This document shows, in pieces, positions 8,934-17,224 of a stretch of 64,000 bases of DNA (position 1 is its first letter; every line of letters begins with the position of its first letter). Both the position numbers and the translations under genes were made by a program. Source of the DNA: Labilibaculum sp. DW002 (GTDB taxonomy: Bacteria > Bacteroidota > Bacteroidia > Bacteroidales > Marinifilaceae); assembly GCF_029029525.1 (NCBI RefSeq), contig NZ_JAKJSC010000001.1, positions 2,268,987 through 2,332,986 of the forward strand. Reading direction: 5' to 3'. The notes under the pieces were generated by a model. That model searched no databases, had not been told where the DNA came from, and saw only the letters and a list, made by a program, of their open reading frames with translations.

Positions 8934-9896
8934 ATGAACATCTACTTTTCGGGATCAATCCGTGGCGGCCAACAAGATACAGAACTGTACAAAGAATTAA
9001 TTGATTACCTAAAACAACTTGGTACCGTTTTAACAGAGCATATTGGCTCCAAAACAATCGATACAAGTATAAGCGATCAGGAAATTCACGATCGTGATTT
9101 ACAATGGGTATTTGAATCTGATATTATTGTTGCAGAAGTTACTGTTCCTTCTTTGGGTGTTGGTTACGAAATAGGGCGTGCCATAGAAATGAACAAACCA
9201 ATAATTTGTTTGTATCGTAGTATTAATGGTAAAAGTACTTCTGCCATGATTCGTGGCTGCTCAAACCTTAAATGCTTTGAATACAAAAATATTGATGATG
9301 CCAAATTGATTCTAAAAGAACAATTTAAAACGATAAACATGGACTGGAAAGATATTTCTTACCTAAAAGAAGGATCTCCTGTTCAAACAAAGGCACACAA
9401 ATGTCTAAAAGAGCTTAATATATTTGATTTATTAAAAGAATATAATCCTGTATTAACAGGAACTATTCCGCTTGGAATCTCAACTAAATCAAGCGATTTA
9501 GATATTGCTTGTCGCTATTTCGATGCCGACAGATTTGAAAATTATTTAGAAATGCATTATGGCCGACAAACCAATTTCACAGTAGAACAAAAGGAAAAAG
9601 CAGGATATTGGATCGTTGTTGCAAAATTTATTTATCAAGAATTTAAAGTCGAAATATACGGAGCTCTCTTCCCTGTTGCAAGCCAGAACTCCTACCGCCA
9701 TTTACAAATAGAGCATCGAATTTTAGAATTGCTAGGTGATAAGTTCAAACAACAGGTTGTAAAATTAAAACAAGAAGGGCTGAAAACAGAACCAGCTTTT
9801 GCTCAATTATTAGAAATAGAAGGTGATCCATATCAACAATTATTAAAATTAGAAACAGCAACAGATTCGGAGATTATTACAATGTGGAACGCATAA
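8934..9896 (+). CDS. Two-domain protein: nucleoside 2-deoxyribosyltransferase/RCL-like domain plus DUF4269 nucleotidyltransferase-like domain
   Basis: 320 residues in two halves. Residues 1-140 look like the RCL/DNPH1-nucleoside deoxyribosyltransferase fold: the glycine-rich start YFSGSIRGG (4-12), HDRD (52-55), and the GVGYEIGRA segment (75-83) holding the conserved glutamate. Members cleave or exchange the N-glycosidic bond of deoxynucleosides or their monophosphates. Residues about 150-320 match DUF4269, with a GTIPLGISTKSSDLDIAC segment whose SDLD (187-190) resembles the metal-binding motif of minimal nucleotidyltransferases. The protein has no signal peptide, so it is cytoplasmic. It is monocistronic and followed by a strong terminator. 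The joint function is unknown; nucleotide sanitation or base modification is possible. Confidence 0.75.
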   Translation: MNIYFSGSIRGGQQDTELYKELIDYLKQLGTVLTEHIGSKTIDTSISDQEIHDRDLQWVFESDIIVAEVTVPSLGVGYEIGRAIEMNKPIICLYRSINGKSTSAMIRGCSNLKCFEYKNIDDAKLILKEQFKTINMDWKDISYLKEGSPVQTKAHKCLKELNIFDLLKEYNPVLTGTIPLGISTKSSDLDIACRYFDADRFENYLEMHYGRQTNFTVEQKEKAGYWIVVAKFIYQEFKVEIYGALFPVASQNSYRHLQIEHRILELLGDKFKQQVVKLKQEGLKTEPAFAQLLEIEGDPYQQLLKLETATDSEIITMWNA

Positions 9897-9908
9897 AACA
9901 TACCTTAC

Positions 9909-9934
9909 ATAGCTCTTTTTACAAAAAGAGCTAT
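9909..9934 (+). terminator. Rho-independent terminator after the RCL/DUF4269 gene
   Basis: The inverted repeat ATAGCTCTTTTT / AAAAAGAGCTAT forms a stem of 10-12 bp, followed by a run of seven T. It begins 12 bp after the stop codon. Confidence 0.9.
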
Positions 9935-10074
9935 TTTTTTTACTTCAACTCGGTCATGTTTAATTTACATTAACCAGCGATTACAACAAGTTTACCAATT
10001 GTCTCTTGTTATTGGACAAAGATATTTGAATACAAAACCAATATGATCTATTTTTATTTCATATTTGTAGTGAT

Positions 10075-10371
10075 ATGGGAGCTTTAAATTGTTGGGAGTA
10101 CTATAAGTGTGGGAGAGAAGAAGGCGGAATTAATGCCTTAGAATTAGGAGTGTGCCCTGCAAGTACAGATAATAATAATCATGGCATTAATGGTGGTGAA
10201 TCATCTGGCAGATATTGCTGGACTATTAAAGGAACCTTATGCAATGAAAAAATTCAAGGAGAATTAGCTGACAAATTACTTAACTGTATTAACTGTGGTT
10301 TCTTCAAATTAGTAAACTATGAAGAAGGTAGAGAGTTTGTTCTCATTGAAAAAAAAACATTAAATAAATAG
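10075..10371 (+). CDS. Two-CW domain small cysteine-rich protein
   Basis: A 98-residue protein with two Cys-Trp motifs (CWEYYKCG at 6-13 and CW at 48-49) and further cysteines (CPA, GTLCN, CINCGFF), which fits the small two-CW domain family. The pairs of cysteines suggest a metal or Fe-S site, but no such site has been demonstrated here. It carries no signal peptide or membrane segment. In other bacteria such domains accompany redox, sensory and regulatory proteins; here it stands alone. Its stop codon is within the stem of the following terminator. Confidence 0.7.
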   Translation: MGALNCWEYYKCGREEGGINALELGVCPASTDNNNHGINGGESSGRYCWTIKGTLCNEKIQGELADKLLNCINCGFFKLVNYEEGREFVLIEKKTLNK

Positions 10372-10396
10372 GTTGTCGAATCATCAACAACCTATT
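10367..10396. terminator. Bidirectional terminator between the two-CW gene and the MFS gene
   Basis: A perfect 10-bp inverted repeat, AATAGGTTGT / ACAACCTATT, with a 10-nt loop lies between two convergent genes. T-rich tracts are short on both sides, so efficiency is uncertain. Confidence 0.65.
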
Positions 10397-10440
10397 CTTC
10401 AAAGTGCTTATCCCTAAAGCAATATTAATAATACTAACCT

Positions 10441-11688
10441 TTAATTTTCTAAAATATCATACTCACTTTTATCCAATTCCTGTAACCTCTTTTTGGTTGG
10501 GTCTACAATCAAATTATAAATTGTTCCTGCAAAAAGCATCACCGCAAATACAGTAGCAAGCATAAATCCATACTTTGCATCGCTACCAAATGCATCACTT
10601 ATTGCTCCCATAGCCAATGGGCCAATTGCTGCGCCGGCTGCTGTAAAAAACAAAATCACTCCCGCGACTGCTCCATGGCTGGATTTTGGAAAACAACTAA
10701 TTCCTTTCGAATTGATGGTCGGATAAATAACAGACATAAATAGACCGGAAAGTGGCAATAAAAATACAGTTGCTTCTATTCCGAATAGCATGCTTCCCAA
10801 AAAACAGATCAAAATCGCAAAACTAAACAAACTCAATACTACAGCCCAATTAAATCGAGACATCATCCATGCTCCTAAAAACCTTCCTCCTGCTCTCAAA
10901 ATAAAGAAAATTGGCAAAGCATAAGTGGCAATAAACAGCAAGCTACCATCGTATCCCTGAATCAAAGTTGGCATCCAAACATAAATGGCAGCCTCTACCG
11001 AAACATAAAGGAAAGCTCCCATAGAAAAACCAAAAGCATAAGGATCCTTTACCATTGCTAAACTTCGCTTAACATTGATTGGTTCTTCCGATTTTTTCAT
11101 TGTTTCGGGGTATTTAACCTTAACTGCAATTAAAATCAGAACAACACATAAACTTGCCGCTACCACATAAAGCCATTTCCAATCTACTCCTTGAGTTAAA
11201 AAGTAACTTACAATAAATGGTCCGATAATAGCACCAACACCAAAAAATCCTTCAACAGCATTCATGGTAGAAGTATGTTCTTTTGTTGAAGAAGTAATAT
11301 CTCCAATTAGAGCCAAGGCACCAGTTTTAAATATTCCAATTGCTGCTCCCGAAATTACCATTAGAGTTAAGAAAAATGCAAAAGCATTTCCAATAATAAA
11401 CAGATAAGAATTAATAACAAAAAGAAGCAAGCCAAGTATAATTGTTTTCTTTCGCCCTAATTTATCTGCTAAAAACCCTAAGAAAATTCCAGCCAAAGCG
11501 ATTGCTGTCATCGGACCATAATGTAACAACCCGGCAGCTGTCATACTTAAATCGAAAGTCTTCATTACTTCCGGAATAATAACTCCAACTGCATCGGTGG
11601 TCATGGCAAACATCAAAAACATCATGTATGTCAGCCACTTAATCAATCTTATATTTGTAACACCTTGCGTATTATTCGTATTTCCCAT
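10441..11688 (-). CDS. MFS transporter of the GH13_18 phosphorylase locus
   Basis: 415 residues with about 12 hydrophobic segments and the MFS loop motif GFLADKLGRKK after TM2 (about 73-83). The C-terminal half resembles the fucose-permease/general sugar MFS type (GRFLGAWMM, FMSVIYPTI). It has no PETKG motif, so it is not of the sugar porter subfamily found in the PUL at 6461. It is the last gene of the LacI-linked operon, 34 bp after the GH13_18 gene, and is the only inner membrane carrier there. It should import the glucoside that the cytoplasmic phosphorylase then splits. Substrate not visible from sequence. Confidence 0.9.
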   Translation of the reverse strand: MGNTNNTQGVTNIRLIKWLTYMMFLMFAMTTDAVGVIIPEVMKTFDLSMTAAGLLHYGPMTAIALAGIFLGFLADKLGRKKTIILGLLLFVINSYLFIIGNAFAFFLTLMVISGAAIGIFKTGALALIGDITSSTKEHTSTMNAVEGFFGVGAIIGPFIVSYFLTQGVDWKWLYVVAASLCVVLILIAVKVKYPETMKKSEEPINVKRSLAMVKDPYAFGFSMGAFLYVSVEAAIYVWMPTLIQGYDGSLLFIATYALPIFFILRAGGRFLGAWMMSRFNWAVVLSLFSFAILICFLGSMLFGIEATVFLLPLSGLFMSVIYPTINSKGISCFPKSSHGAVAGVILFFTAAGAAIGPLAMGAISDAFGSDAKYGFMLATVFAVMLFAGTIYNLIVDPTKKRLQELDKSEYDILEN

Positions 11689-11722
11689 CTTTATATTTTT
11701 ACGTAAGATTAAAAAAATCTTA

Positions 11723-13426
11723 CTAGAAATTATATACTACATCTCCTTTTTCGTCGGTCGCAACAATATTGAAGGTATGCTTTTTCAAATTTGCTTCAAA
11801 AGTTGCAATGCAGCCATTATTTTTCCATTGCAATTTTAACAATTCTGACTTAGATTCCAGAATTTCCAGTTTAGCATCAAAACCAAAAGCTGGAAAATTG
11901 TTTCTAAACTTCAACAAAGATAATTGCTCAAGTACCACATCTTTCCCTAATTCATTGCAGGCATCCTCTAATTGCAAATTTGTTCTGTTGATTTCTTTAT
12001 GACCTCCTGCCCCAGCATTTTTTACAGCGTCATGATCATTCTTTCCTGCAAGAAGATCAAGATACCAAACCTGAGGTTTACCTGGCATAAAAATTTGAAT
12101 AGCTCTTGCCAATAAAAGTTTTGCATCATCTTCACCTAATGCACTGTAATAAGTTGCATTTACCTGGTAGTACATGTTCTTTTCCCCATGCAGATCTTTC
12201 ACAAATCCGCCTCGCTCAACTACAGTGTCAATCAAAACCTGAATCTGCTCTTCCGCCAACAAACCTTTTAAATCCAACAAAGGAATTCCGTCATGGCAAC
12301 CAAGCATATTTACAACTTTGATATCTTTTTCCAACATATCTTTAATCCACTTGACCAAGACTTCGTTTGTGTTTCTTTCAAAAGCATCTATAATTAATCC
12401 AGGCAAGAAAAAATCATAAGTCAAATAGCCTTTACTTGCTAATTTCTCATGCATTTTATCTTCGTACTTCGAGTGTATTTCAGGCAAGAGGGTTAAGTCA
12501 TATTTATCTGCTAAATCTTTAACCCTTCCTAATAAATTCCATGTCCCTGGATCATTCAAAAAATTTGGCAATCCAGGCTCTTTAGGAGCATATGCAAATG
12601 CATCGAGCCTAATAATTTCAGCACCATAACCAGATAGTTTTTTCAAGGTATCTTCGTAAAATTCCCACACCAATGGAGACTTGATATTAAGATCCATTTG
12701 TCCAAGATATTTTCTTCTCGATTCTAGTAAGTCAATTGTCTCTTTTTGGTACTCCTTAAATTTCCAAAATTCAATCTCGACAGGCTTTTTTCCTTCACCT
12801 ATAGCTGTATTTACGACTTCCGCCAGTCTGTTAGCCGAAACATATTGAATATTTGAAACCTTCATCAAATCCTGGGCATCTATTTTCTCATATTTCACTT
12901 CCTGATAAAAAGTGTTCCAATAGGGAACCTCCTTTCCATCGGGCATGCGAACCATTAAAATTGGCAGACCAGGTTTTCTGAAAAACATGTCTTTGATGTA
13001 TTCTGCATCTGGCTGAATATAACCTTCTTTAGTTATTTCTCCACATCCATCCCAGAATTGATTCCACTGTATAAAAAACTCCTTATACTTAGAATTCTCA
13101 CCATTTTTTAAAATATCCTGAAATTGACTTGAAAGAACAGACGAATGGTTTAGCACAAAATCAAACTTTAGAGCTATATTCATTTTTTCCAGTTCGATTA
13201 AATTTTCCTTCGAAGCATACATCTTGTTTAGGTTATAATCGATAACGGAAAATCCTCTATCTAAATCGGTATTAAAAACACTAGGTAAAATATAGAATGA
13301 CTGAAATGTATTCTCCAGTTCATCTTTACTTAGAAATTTAATGATATCATCTAAAGTTCCTCCAATACTATCAGGATATGCATTCAGCATTGGGCCTGAT
13401 TTTATTATTGATTTATTCTCATTCAT
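11723..13426 (-). CDS. GH13 subfamily 18-type alpha-glucoside phosphorylase (sucrose phosphorylase-like, acceptor probably not fructose)
   Basis: 567 residues, no signal peptide, so cytoplasmic. It follows sucrose phosphorylase along its length: LNHSSVLSSQFQDIL, IIRLDAFAYAPKEPG with nucleophile Asp275, LLPEIHS with acid/base Glu316, CHDG with Asp379, YQVNATYYSALG and LAGKND. GH13_18 enzymes convert an alpha-glucoside and phosphate to glucose 1-phosphate plus a free acceptor. Compared with the Bifidobacterium enzyme from memory, the fructose-contacting segment Tyr-Arg-Pro-Arg is Phe-Phe-Arg-Lys here (148-151), and Leu-Asp before the YQVN motif is Asn-Met (417-418). Roughly 60 extra residues lie at about 175-245. 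This argues for a different acceptor. An adjacent kinase could phosphorylate it. Confidence 0.85.
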   Translation of the reverse strand: MNENKSIIKSGPMLNAYPDSIGGTLDDIIKFLSKDELENTFQSFYILPSVFNTDLDRGFSVIDYNLNKMYASKENLIELEKMNIALKFDFVLNHSSVLSSQFQDILKNGENSKYKEFFIQWNQFWDGCGEITKEGYIQPDAEYIKDMFFRKPGLPILMVRMPDGKEVPYWNTFYQEVKYEKIDAQDLMKVSNIQYVSANRLAEVVNTAIGEGKKPVEIEFWKFKEYQKETIDLLESRRKYLGQMDLNIKSPLVWEFYEDTLKKLSGYGAEIIRLDAFAYAPKEPGLPNFLNDPGTWNLLGRVKDLADKYDLTLLPEIHSKYEDKMHEKLASKGYLTYDFFLPGLIIDAFERNTNEVLVKWIKDMLEKDIKVVNMLGCHDGIPLLDLKGLLAEEQIQVLIDTVVERGGFVKDLHGEKNMYYQVNATYYSALGEDDAKLLLARAIQIFMPGKPQVWYLDLLAGKNDHDAVKNAGAGGHKEINRTNLQLEDACNELGKDVVLEQLSLLKFRNNFPAFGFDAKLEILESKSELLKLQWKNNGCIATFEANLKKHTFNIVATDEKGDVVYNF

Positions 13427-13520
13427 GTCTTACATCTCCTACTTCTCTAATCAAGATATATTAATAATTAAACCTAAAATTATAGTGCCATAGCTATTTA
13501 CAGTAAGGCACAACATTTAA

Positions 13521-14210
13521 TTATTTCACTTCTAATTCATAATCTTTTGTGATTACAAAATCTGCCAATTGCTTATGACCAGCGATTATTTTATGCTCGG
13601 TAACCAACACTTGTTCTATAAACGGATCGCCAACCTCTTTTCCTCTGTTTCTCTTCTGTCTGTGCTCTAGTGTATCAATTCTGTTGCGAGCAATAAAAAC
13701 TTTTGTATCTACATTTTTCAACAAAGCAGTATAAGTTCCTTCAGCAATCACAACCTGAATTCCTTCCAGATTAATGATTTCATTTTCAACACTATTTTGG
13801 TGATAATCAATCAAAGGTTTTACAATCTGATTTTTGCCATCAATAGCATCCTGTAAATTTTGATCCATTAAATCCATTTTAACCTCAACATGAGGCCCTA
13901 ACCATTCCGGATCTTCTCTTCTTTTTGCATCATTGGATTTTGGAGGAAGAACAAAATAATCATCCTGCCCTAGTAATACTGATTTTATTCCCTCCTTCTC
14001 CAACTCATCGGCAATGGCTTTTCCTGTTTCTGATTTTCCACTTCCCGATTCGCCAGATACAGTAATTGTATATCTTTTTCCCTTGCTTTTAATTTCCTCT
14101 ACCAAACAAGGAGCTATAATTCCAGCAACCCTTATATGGTGTTCTTCCAATACAATAACATCACCCTTCATAACTCTATTTTTAAGTATTCTTTGATATT
14201 CTTTAGGCAT
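13521..14210 (-). CDS. P-loop kinase of the uridine kinase/phosphoribulokinase type, role unassigned
   Basis: 229 residues from the ATG at 14210. A longer frame from GTG at 14252 is possible, but that start would lie beside a hairpin (14225-14243), so the ATG is preferred. Walker A is GESGSGKS (53-60), DDYF (83-86) matches the uridine kinase active-site loop, and VIAEGTYTALL follows the PRK/UK Walker B-like strand. It belongs to the family holding uridine kinase, phosphoribulokinase and plant-type D-glycerate 3-kinase. It sits between a TonB receptor and a GH13_18 phosphorylase under probable LacI control. I infer that it phosphorylates the acceptor released by the phosphorylase. Uridine kinase activity would make little sense in this operon. 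Confidence 0.8.
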   Translation of the reverse strand: MPKEYQRILKNRVMKGDVIVLEEHHIRVAGIIAPCLVEEIKSKGKRYTITVSGESGSGKSETGKAIADELEKEGIKSVLLGQDDYFVLPPKSNDAKRREDPEWLGPHVEVKMDLMDQNLQDAIDGKNQIVKPLIDYHQNSVENEIINLEGIQVVIAEGTYTALLKNVDTKVFIARNRIDTLEHRQKRNRGKEVGDPFIEQVLVTEHKIIAGHKQLADFVITKDYELEVK

Positions 14211-14224
14211 ATTTTGGGTGTTTT

Positions 14225-14243
14225 GGAGGAGATTCTCACCTCC
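14225..14243 (-). other. Intercistronic hairpin between TonB receptor and kinase genes
   Basis: On the coding strand GGAGGTGA-GAA-TCTCCTCC folds into a stem of eight positions with one T-T mismatch and a three-base loop. It is followed by A residues and not by T residues, so it is not a normal terminator. It may lower expression of downstream genes or protect the receptor mRNA. Confidence 0.5.
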
Positions 14244-14276
14244 CCCGTTCACCTTTTTTCTAACCTAATCTAATCA

Positions 14277-16937
14277 CTAAAATGTATATGTAATACTAAT
14301 TGTAGAAGCTCTACCTGTAATTGGTCTTGCTCTCATGTAATTCATAGTGTTTTCAACAAAAGCATCTCCTTCCATTTCTGTAAATCCGAGCGTGTTAAAT
14401 AAATTATTCACATTTGCACGAACCGCTAATCCCTTGGTAATACTCTGACTAGCATAAGCATTCACATAAGTATATCCTGGTATAACAATACCATTATCAT
14501 CCTGAGCATATACTTCCGTTGTTCCTACTAAACTAAACCCGATAGATGTTTTGCCTTTGTTAAAATCGTAAGAAGGTGTAATATTGTACAATAAATCAGG
14601 TACTCTTCGTGGCGTATTCCCTTTTTCATCAGAATTTAAACTCTTATCAATTTCAGCCTTTGTGTATGTTGCTCCAAAAGACACATTGAAGTTTGATTTT
14701 TTATAAACCCCTTCGAATTCTACACCATAAGTAGAGAACTCTTTGTTGATAATTTTCCCAAACTCTTCATTCTGTTCAGAAATATCAGTATAAAATCCAG
14801 TAATGATTAAAGCCAAAGATGGAGACTTGTATTTGTATCCCAATTCGAATTGTTTGATTTCGTCAGCATCCAGTCCGTCAACAGTTCCTCCTTCAGGAGT
14901 AATAAACGGAGAGTATAACAAACGATCTGCATTTGCTCTTCCACCTTTACTATAACGGGTATAAACAGCCTGATCATCATTTATTTTATAATTGGCTCCC
15001 AAAGAGTAAGAAACGTAGTTGTAATCGTAATCCACCGGCATTGGATTCGCATTGTCTAAAACGGTTACACTTTCTTCAACTGGACTAATGCTTCCGTTAT
15101 TATCAACATCAACTGGCGCTTGATAATTGGATAAATAATGGCCTGTTACATCACCCATATCGTAACGAATACTACCTTCAATATTTAATTGATCAGTAAC
15201 TTCAACACCTACATTTGCATAAACAGCATCAATATCATAAGTCATATCGTAACCACGAGTACAACAATTTCCCCAGAATGGAACACCGTGTGCTATTAAG
15301 CCATTACTGCTATTGTAAGAATTGTCAGCACTTGCGATATTCATTAATCTTGGTCCGTCAGAGCTAATATCAGTAAGGAAAGTTTGCCACAACCAAGTCA
15401 TTCCAATTTTTTGCTGTGCCTTGTAATAACCAGCAGTAAAATCAACTTTATCAAATGATTTCGATAAATAAAAATCATTTGTAAAATTACCAAGATCGTT
15501 CATCTCAACATCGAAAAGAATCGTTCTCATCAGTAATCCGTTGTTATTTAAATTACCAATTTGTGATCCACTTAAGGCTACACCTGCATTCTCACCATTT
15601 GCATAACTTAAACTATATCCAGCTCCTGCAATACTTTCAGCTATATCATTTGCGTTTCCAACCTGCGCTGGAAATGGGGAAACAAATGATCCGTGATTGT
15701 TTGCATAACGGAATTTTTCTTTAAGTTGCCATCCATCACCAATATCGAAGGAGAATTCACCTCCCACAACTTTAGAAACAGGATGCATTCCATCACCAAT
15801 GTTACTTGTTCTGCTGTTTCCATTAGCATCTACACTTAACACATGCATGAAATTTGGACTTTGAAGAGAACTATTGGTTAAATCATAACCTGGAATGGAC
15901 TTGAAGTTAGGATCTGATTTGGTTCCTGTTACTTTCACAGGCATCGGCAGATATGATATTGATTTATCATCCAATACTTTAAAATACAATCGCACATATC
16001 CTTTTTCAAATTCTTTGGTGATATTTGCTTTTATCTGACCTCCACTATTCCCTGTAAAGCCAGGATTTCTCGGTCCTTCTCCTTGACGAAAAAATCCACC
16101 AACATGAAAGCGAAATCCATTTCCTATTGGAGCCCCATATTCAAAATCTGTTCTAGTTGATTTGTAATCAAGTCCCATGGTCATTCCGATGCTTCCACCT
16201 TCAACGGCACCATTCTTACTTATAAAGTTGATGATACCTGCAGGAGAATTACTTGCAAACGTTGACGCACTTCCTCCCTTAATAGCTTCGATACGACCGA
16301 TTGTTCTATCTGATCTCACAAAAATATCTGCATTACCAAAAGAGATATCTCCAAACTGCATTACTGGCAAACCATCTTCGTGTATTTGTAAAAATTTTGA
16401 TCCTCCAGAAGCAATCGGAATACCACGCACAGCAATATTCGCATTTCCTTCTCCTCCTGAAGATTCAGATCGAATTCCAGGAATTGCTTTAAATAATTCT
16501 GCAGTAGTTGCAGCTCCAAACACTTCAACAAATTTTGGTTTTAAAGTTGTTAGTGCAACACTCGATTCAATATTTGATTTTTGATTCACAACACCAGTTA
16601 CTGTAACTTGATCCAAGCCAATTAAATCGGCAGATAAGTCAAAATTAAGTGCTGTTTCTTGATCTGCTAAAATAGTAACCTCAGTTTCTACTTTTGAATA
16701 TCCGATAAAAGATGCAACAATAGTATAGGTACCTGCTTCAATATTTTCCAACTGATAAGTTCCATCAATATTTGAAATTGTACCATTCGTTGTTCCTTTT
16801 ATAACTACTGATGCTCCAATTAAGGGTTCTTCATAGAGCTTATCGGTAACCTTTCCTTTTAAAATTCCTGTTTGTGCATTAACCAATCCAACTAATAGGA
16901 TTAGATTAGCAAAGGTCAAAAGAATCTTTCGTTTCAT
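14277..16937 (-). CDS. TonB-dependent outer membrane receptor (no SusD partner)
   Basis: 886 residues from the ATG at 16937. An upstream in-frame ATG at 16997 would add 20 residues before the signal peptide, so the later start (MKRKILL, signal ending in NAQ) is chosen. A carboxypeptidase-like module (GKVTDKLYEEPLIGASVVIKG) is followed by the TonB box/plug (DQVTVTGVV, RGIPIASGGSKFLQIHEDG, EAIKGGSASTFASNSPAG) and a barrel ending SITYTF. It is a classical TonB receptor and not a SusC: it is shorter and has no SusD. It is the first gene of the operon receptor-kinase-phosphorylase-MFS and presumably takes up the small glucoside used by them. Confidence 0.93.
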   Translation of the reverse strand: MKRKILLTFANLILLVGLVNAQTGILKGKVTDKLYEEPLIGASVVIKGTTNGTISNIDGTYQLENIEAGTYTIVASFIGYSKVETEVTILADQETALNFDLSADLIGLDQVTVTGVVNQKSNIESSVALTTLKPKFVEVFGAATTAELFKAIPGIRSESSGGEGNANIAVRGIPIASGGSKFLQIHEDGLPVMQFGDISFGNADIFVRSDRTIGRIEAIKGGSASTFASNSPAGIINFISKNGAVEGGSIGMTMGLDYKSTRTDFEYGAPIGNGFRFHVGGFFRQGEGPRNPGFTGNSGGQIKANITKEFEKGYVRLYFKVLDDKSISYLPMPVKVTGTKSDPNFKSIPGYDLTNSSLQSPNFMHVLSVDANGNSRTSNIGDGMHPVSKVVGGEFSFDIGDGWQLKEKFRYANNHGSFVSPFPAQVGNANDIAESIAGAGYSLSYANGENAGVALSGSQIGNLNNNGLLMRTILFDVEMNDLGNFTNDFYLSKSFDKVDFTAGYYKAQQKIGMTWLWQTFLTDISSDGPRLMNIASADNSYNSSNGLIAHGVPFWGNCCTRGYDMTYDIDAVYANVGVEVTDQLNIEGSIRYDMGDVTGHYLSNYQAPVDVDNNGSISPVEESVTVLDNANPMPVDYDYNYVSYSLGANYKINDDQAVYTRYSKGGRANADRLLYSPFITPEGGTVDGLDADEIKQFELGYKYKSPSLALIITGFYTDISEQNEEFGKIINKEFSTYGVEFEGVYKKSNFNVSFGATYTKAEIDKSLNSDEKGNTPRRVPDLLYNITPSYDFNKGKTSIGFSLVGTTEVYAQDDNGIVIPGYTYVNAYASQSITKGLAVRANVNNLFNTLGFTEMEGDAFVENTMNYMRARPITGRASTISITYTF

Positions 16938-17148
16938 AAATTTTATTTTTTCATCTATTGTTCGAAACATTTGTGTTGTAATAAATTTAATATTCATTTT
17001 AACACCTGTGTGTATTTCAAAAAATAGTAGTTAGTTGATTCGTTTTATTTTTTGCAATCGTTATCTTAGCTAAGGATAATAGTGTAAAACTATAGTTTTT
17101 TAATGAATCATACCTCACAAAAAGGCTCTATTTCAACACCTTGCCTCC

Positions 17149-17172
17149 GCAACCGGTTGCACAACCGGTTGT
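17149..17172. promoter_or_regulatory. Two abutting LacI-type operators between lacI-like regulator and TonB receptor
   Basis: GCAACCGGTTGC (17149-17160) and ACAACCGGTTGT (17161-17172) are two perfect 12-bp palindromes placed end to end. Both share the core CAACCGGTTG with a central CG, as in LacI/GalR operators. They lie 52 bp before the regulator start codon and about 210 bp before the receptor start codon, in the divergent intergenic region. They are the likely binding sites of the regulator at 17225, for autoregulation and operon control. Confidence 0.8.
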
Positions 17173-17224
17173 TGTTAATAAGTTTTTTTATTGATTAAAT
17201 GAAGACATTTAGATTCTGAATTTC

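Noticed and set aside
11723-13426. Straight assignment as sucrose phosphorylase
   Set aside because: Catalytic residues fit, but acceptor-site residues and the insertion do not, so only the GH13_18 family assignment is kept.
16177-16584. 135-codon open frame on the plus strand
   Set aside because: It lies fully inside the TonB receptor gene on the other strand, with the proline/serine-rich composition of an antisense shadow.
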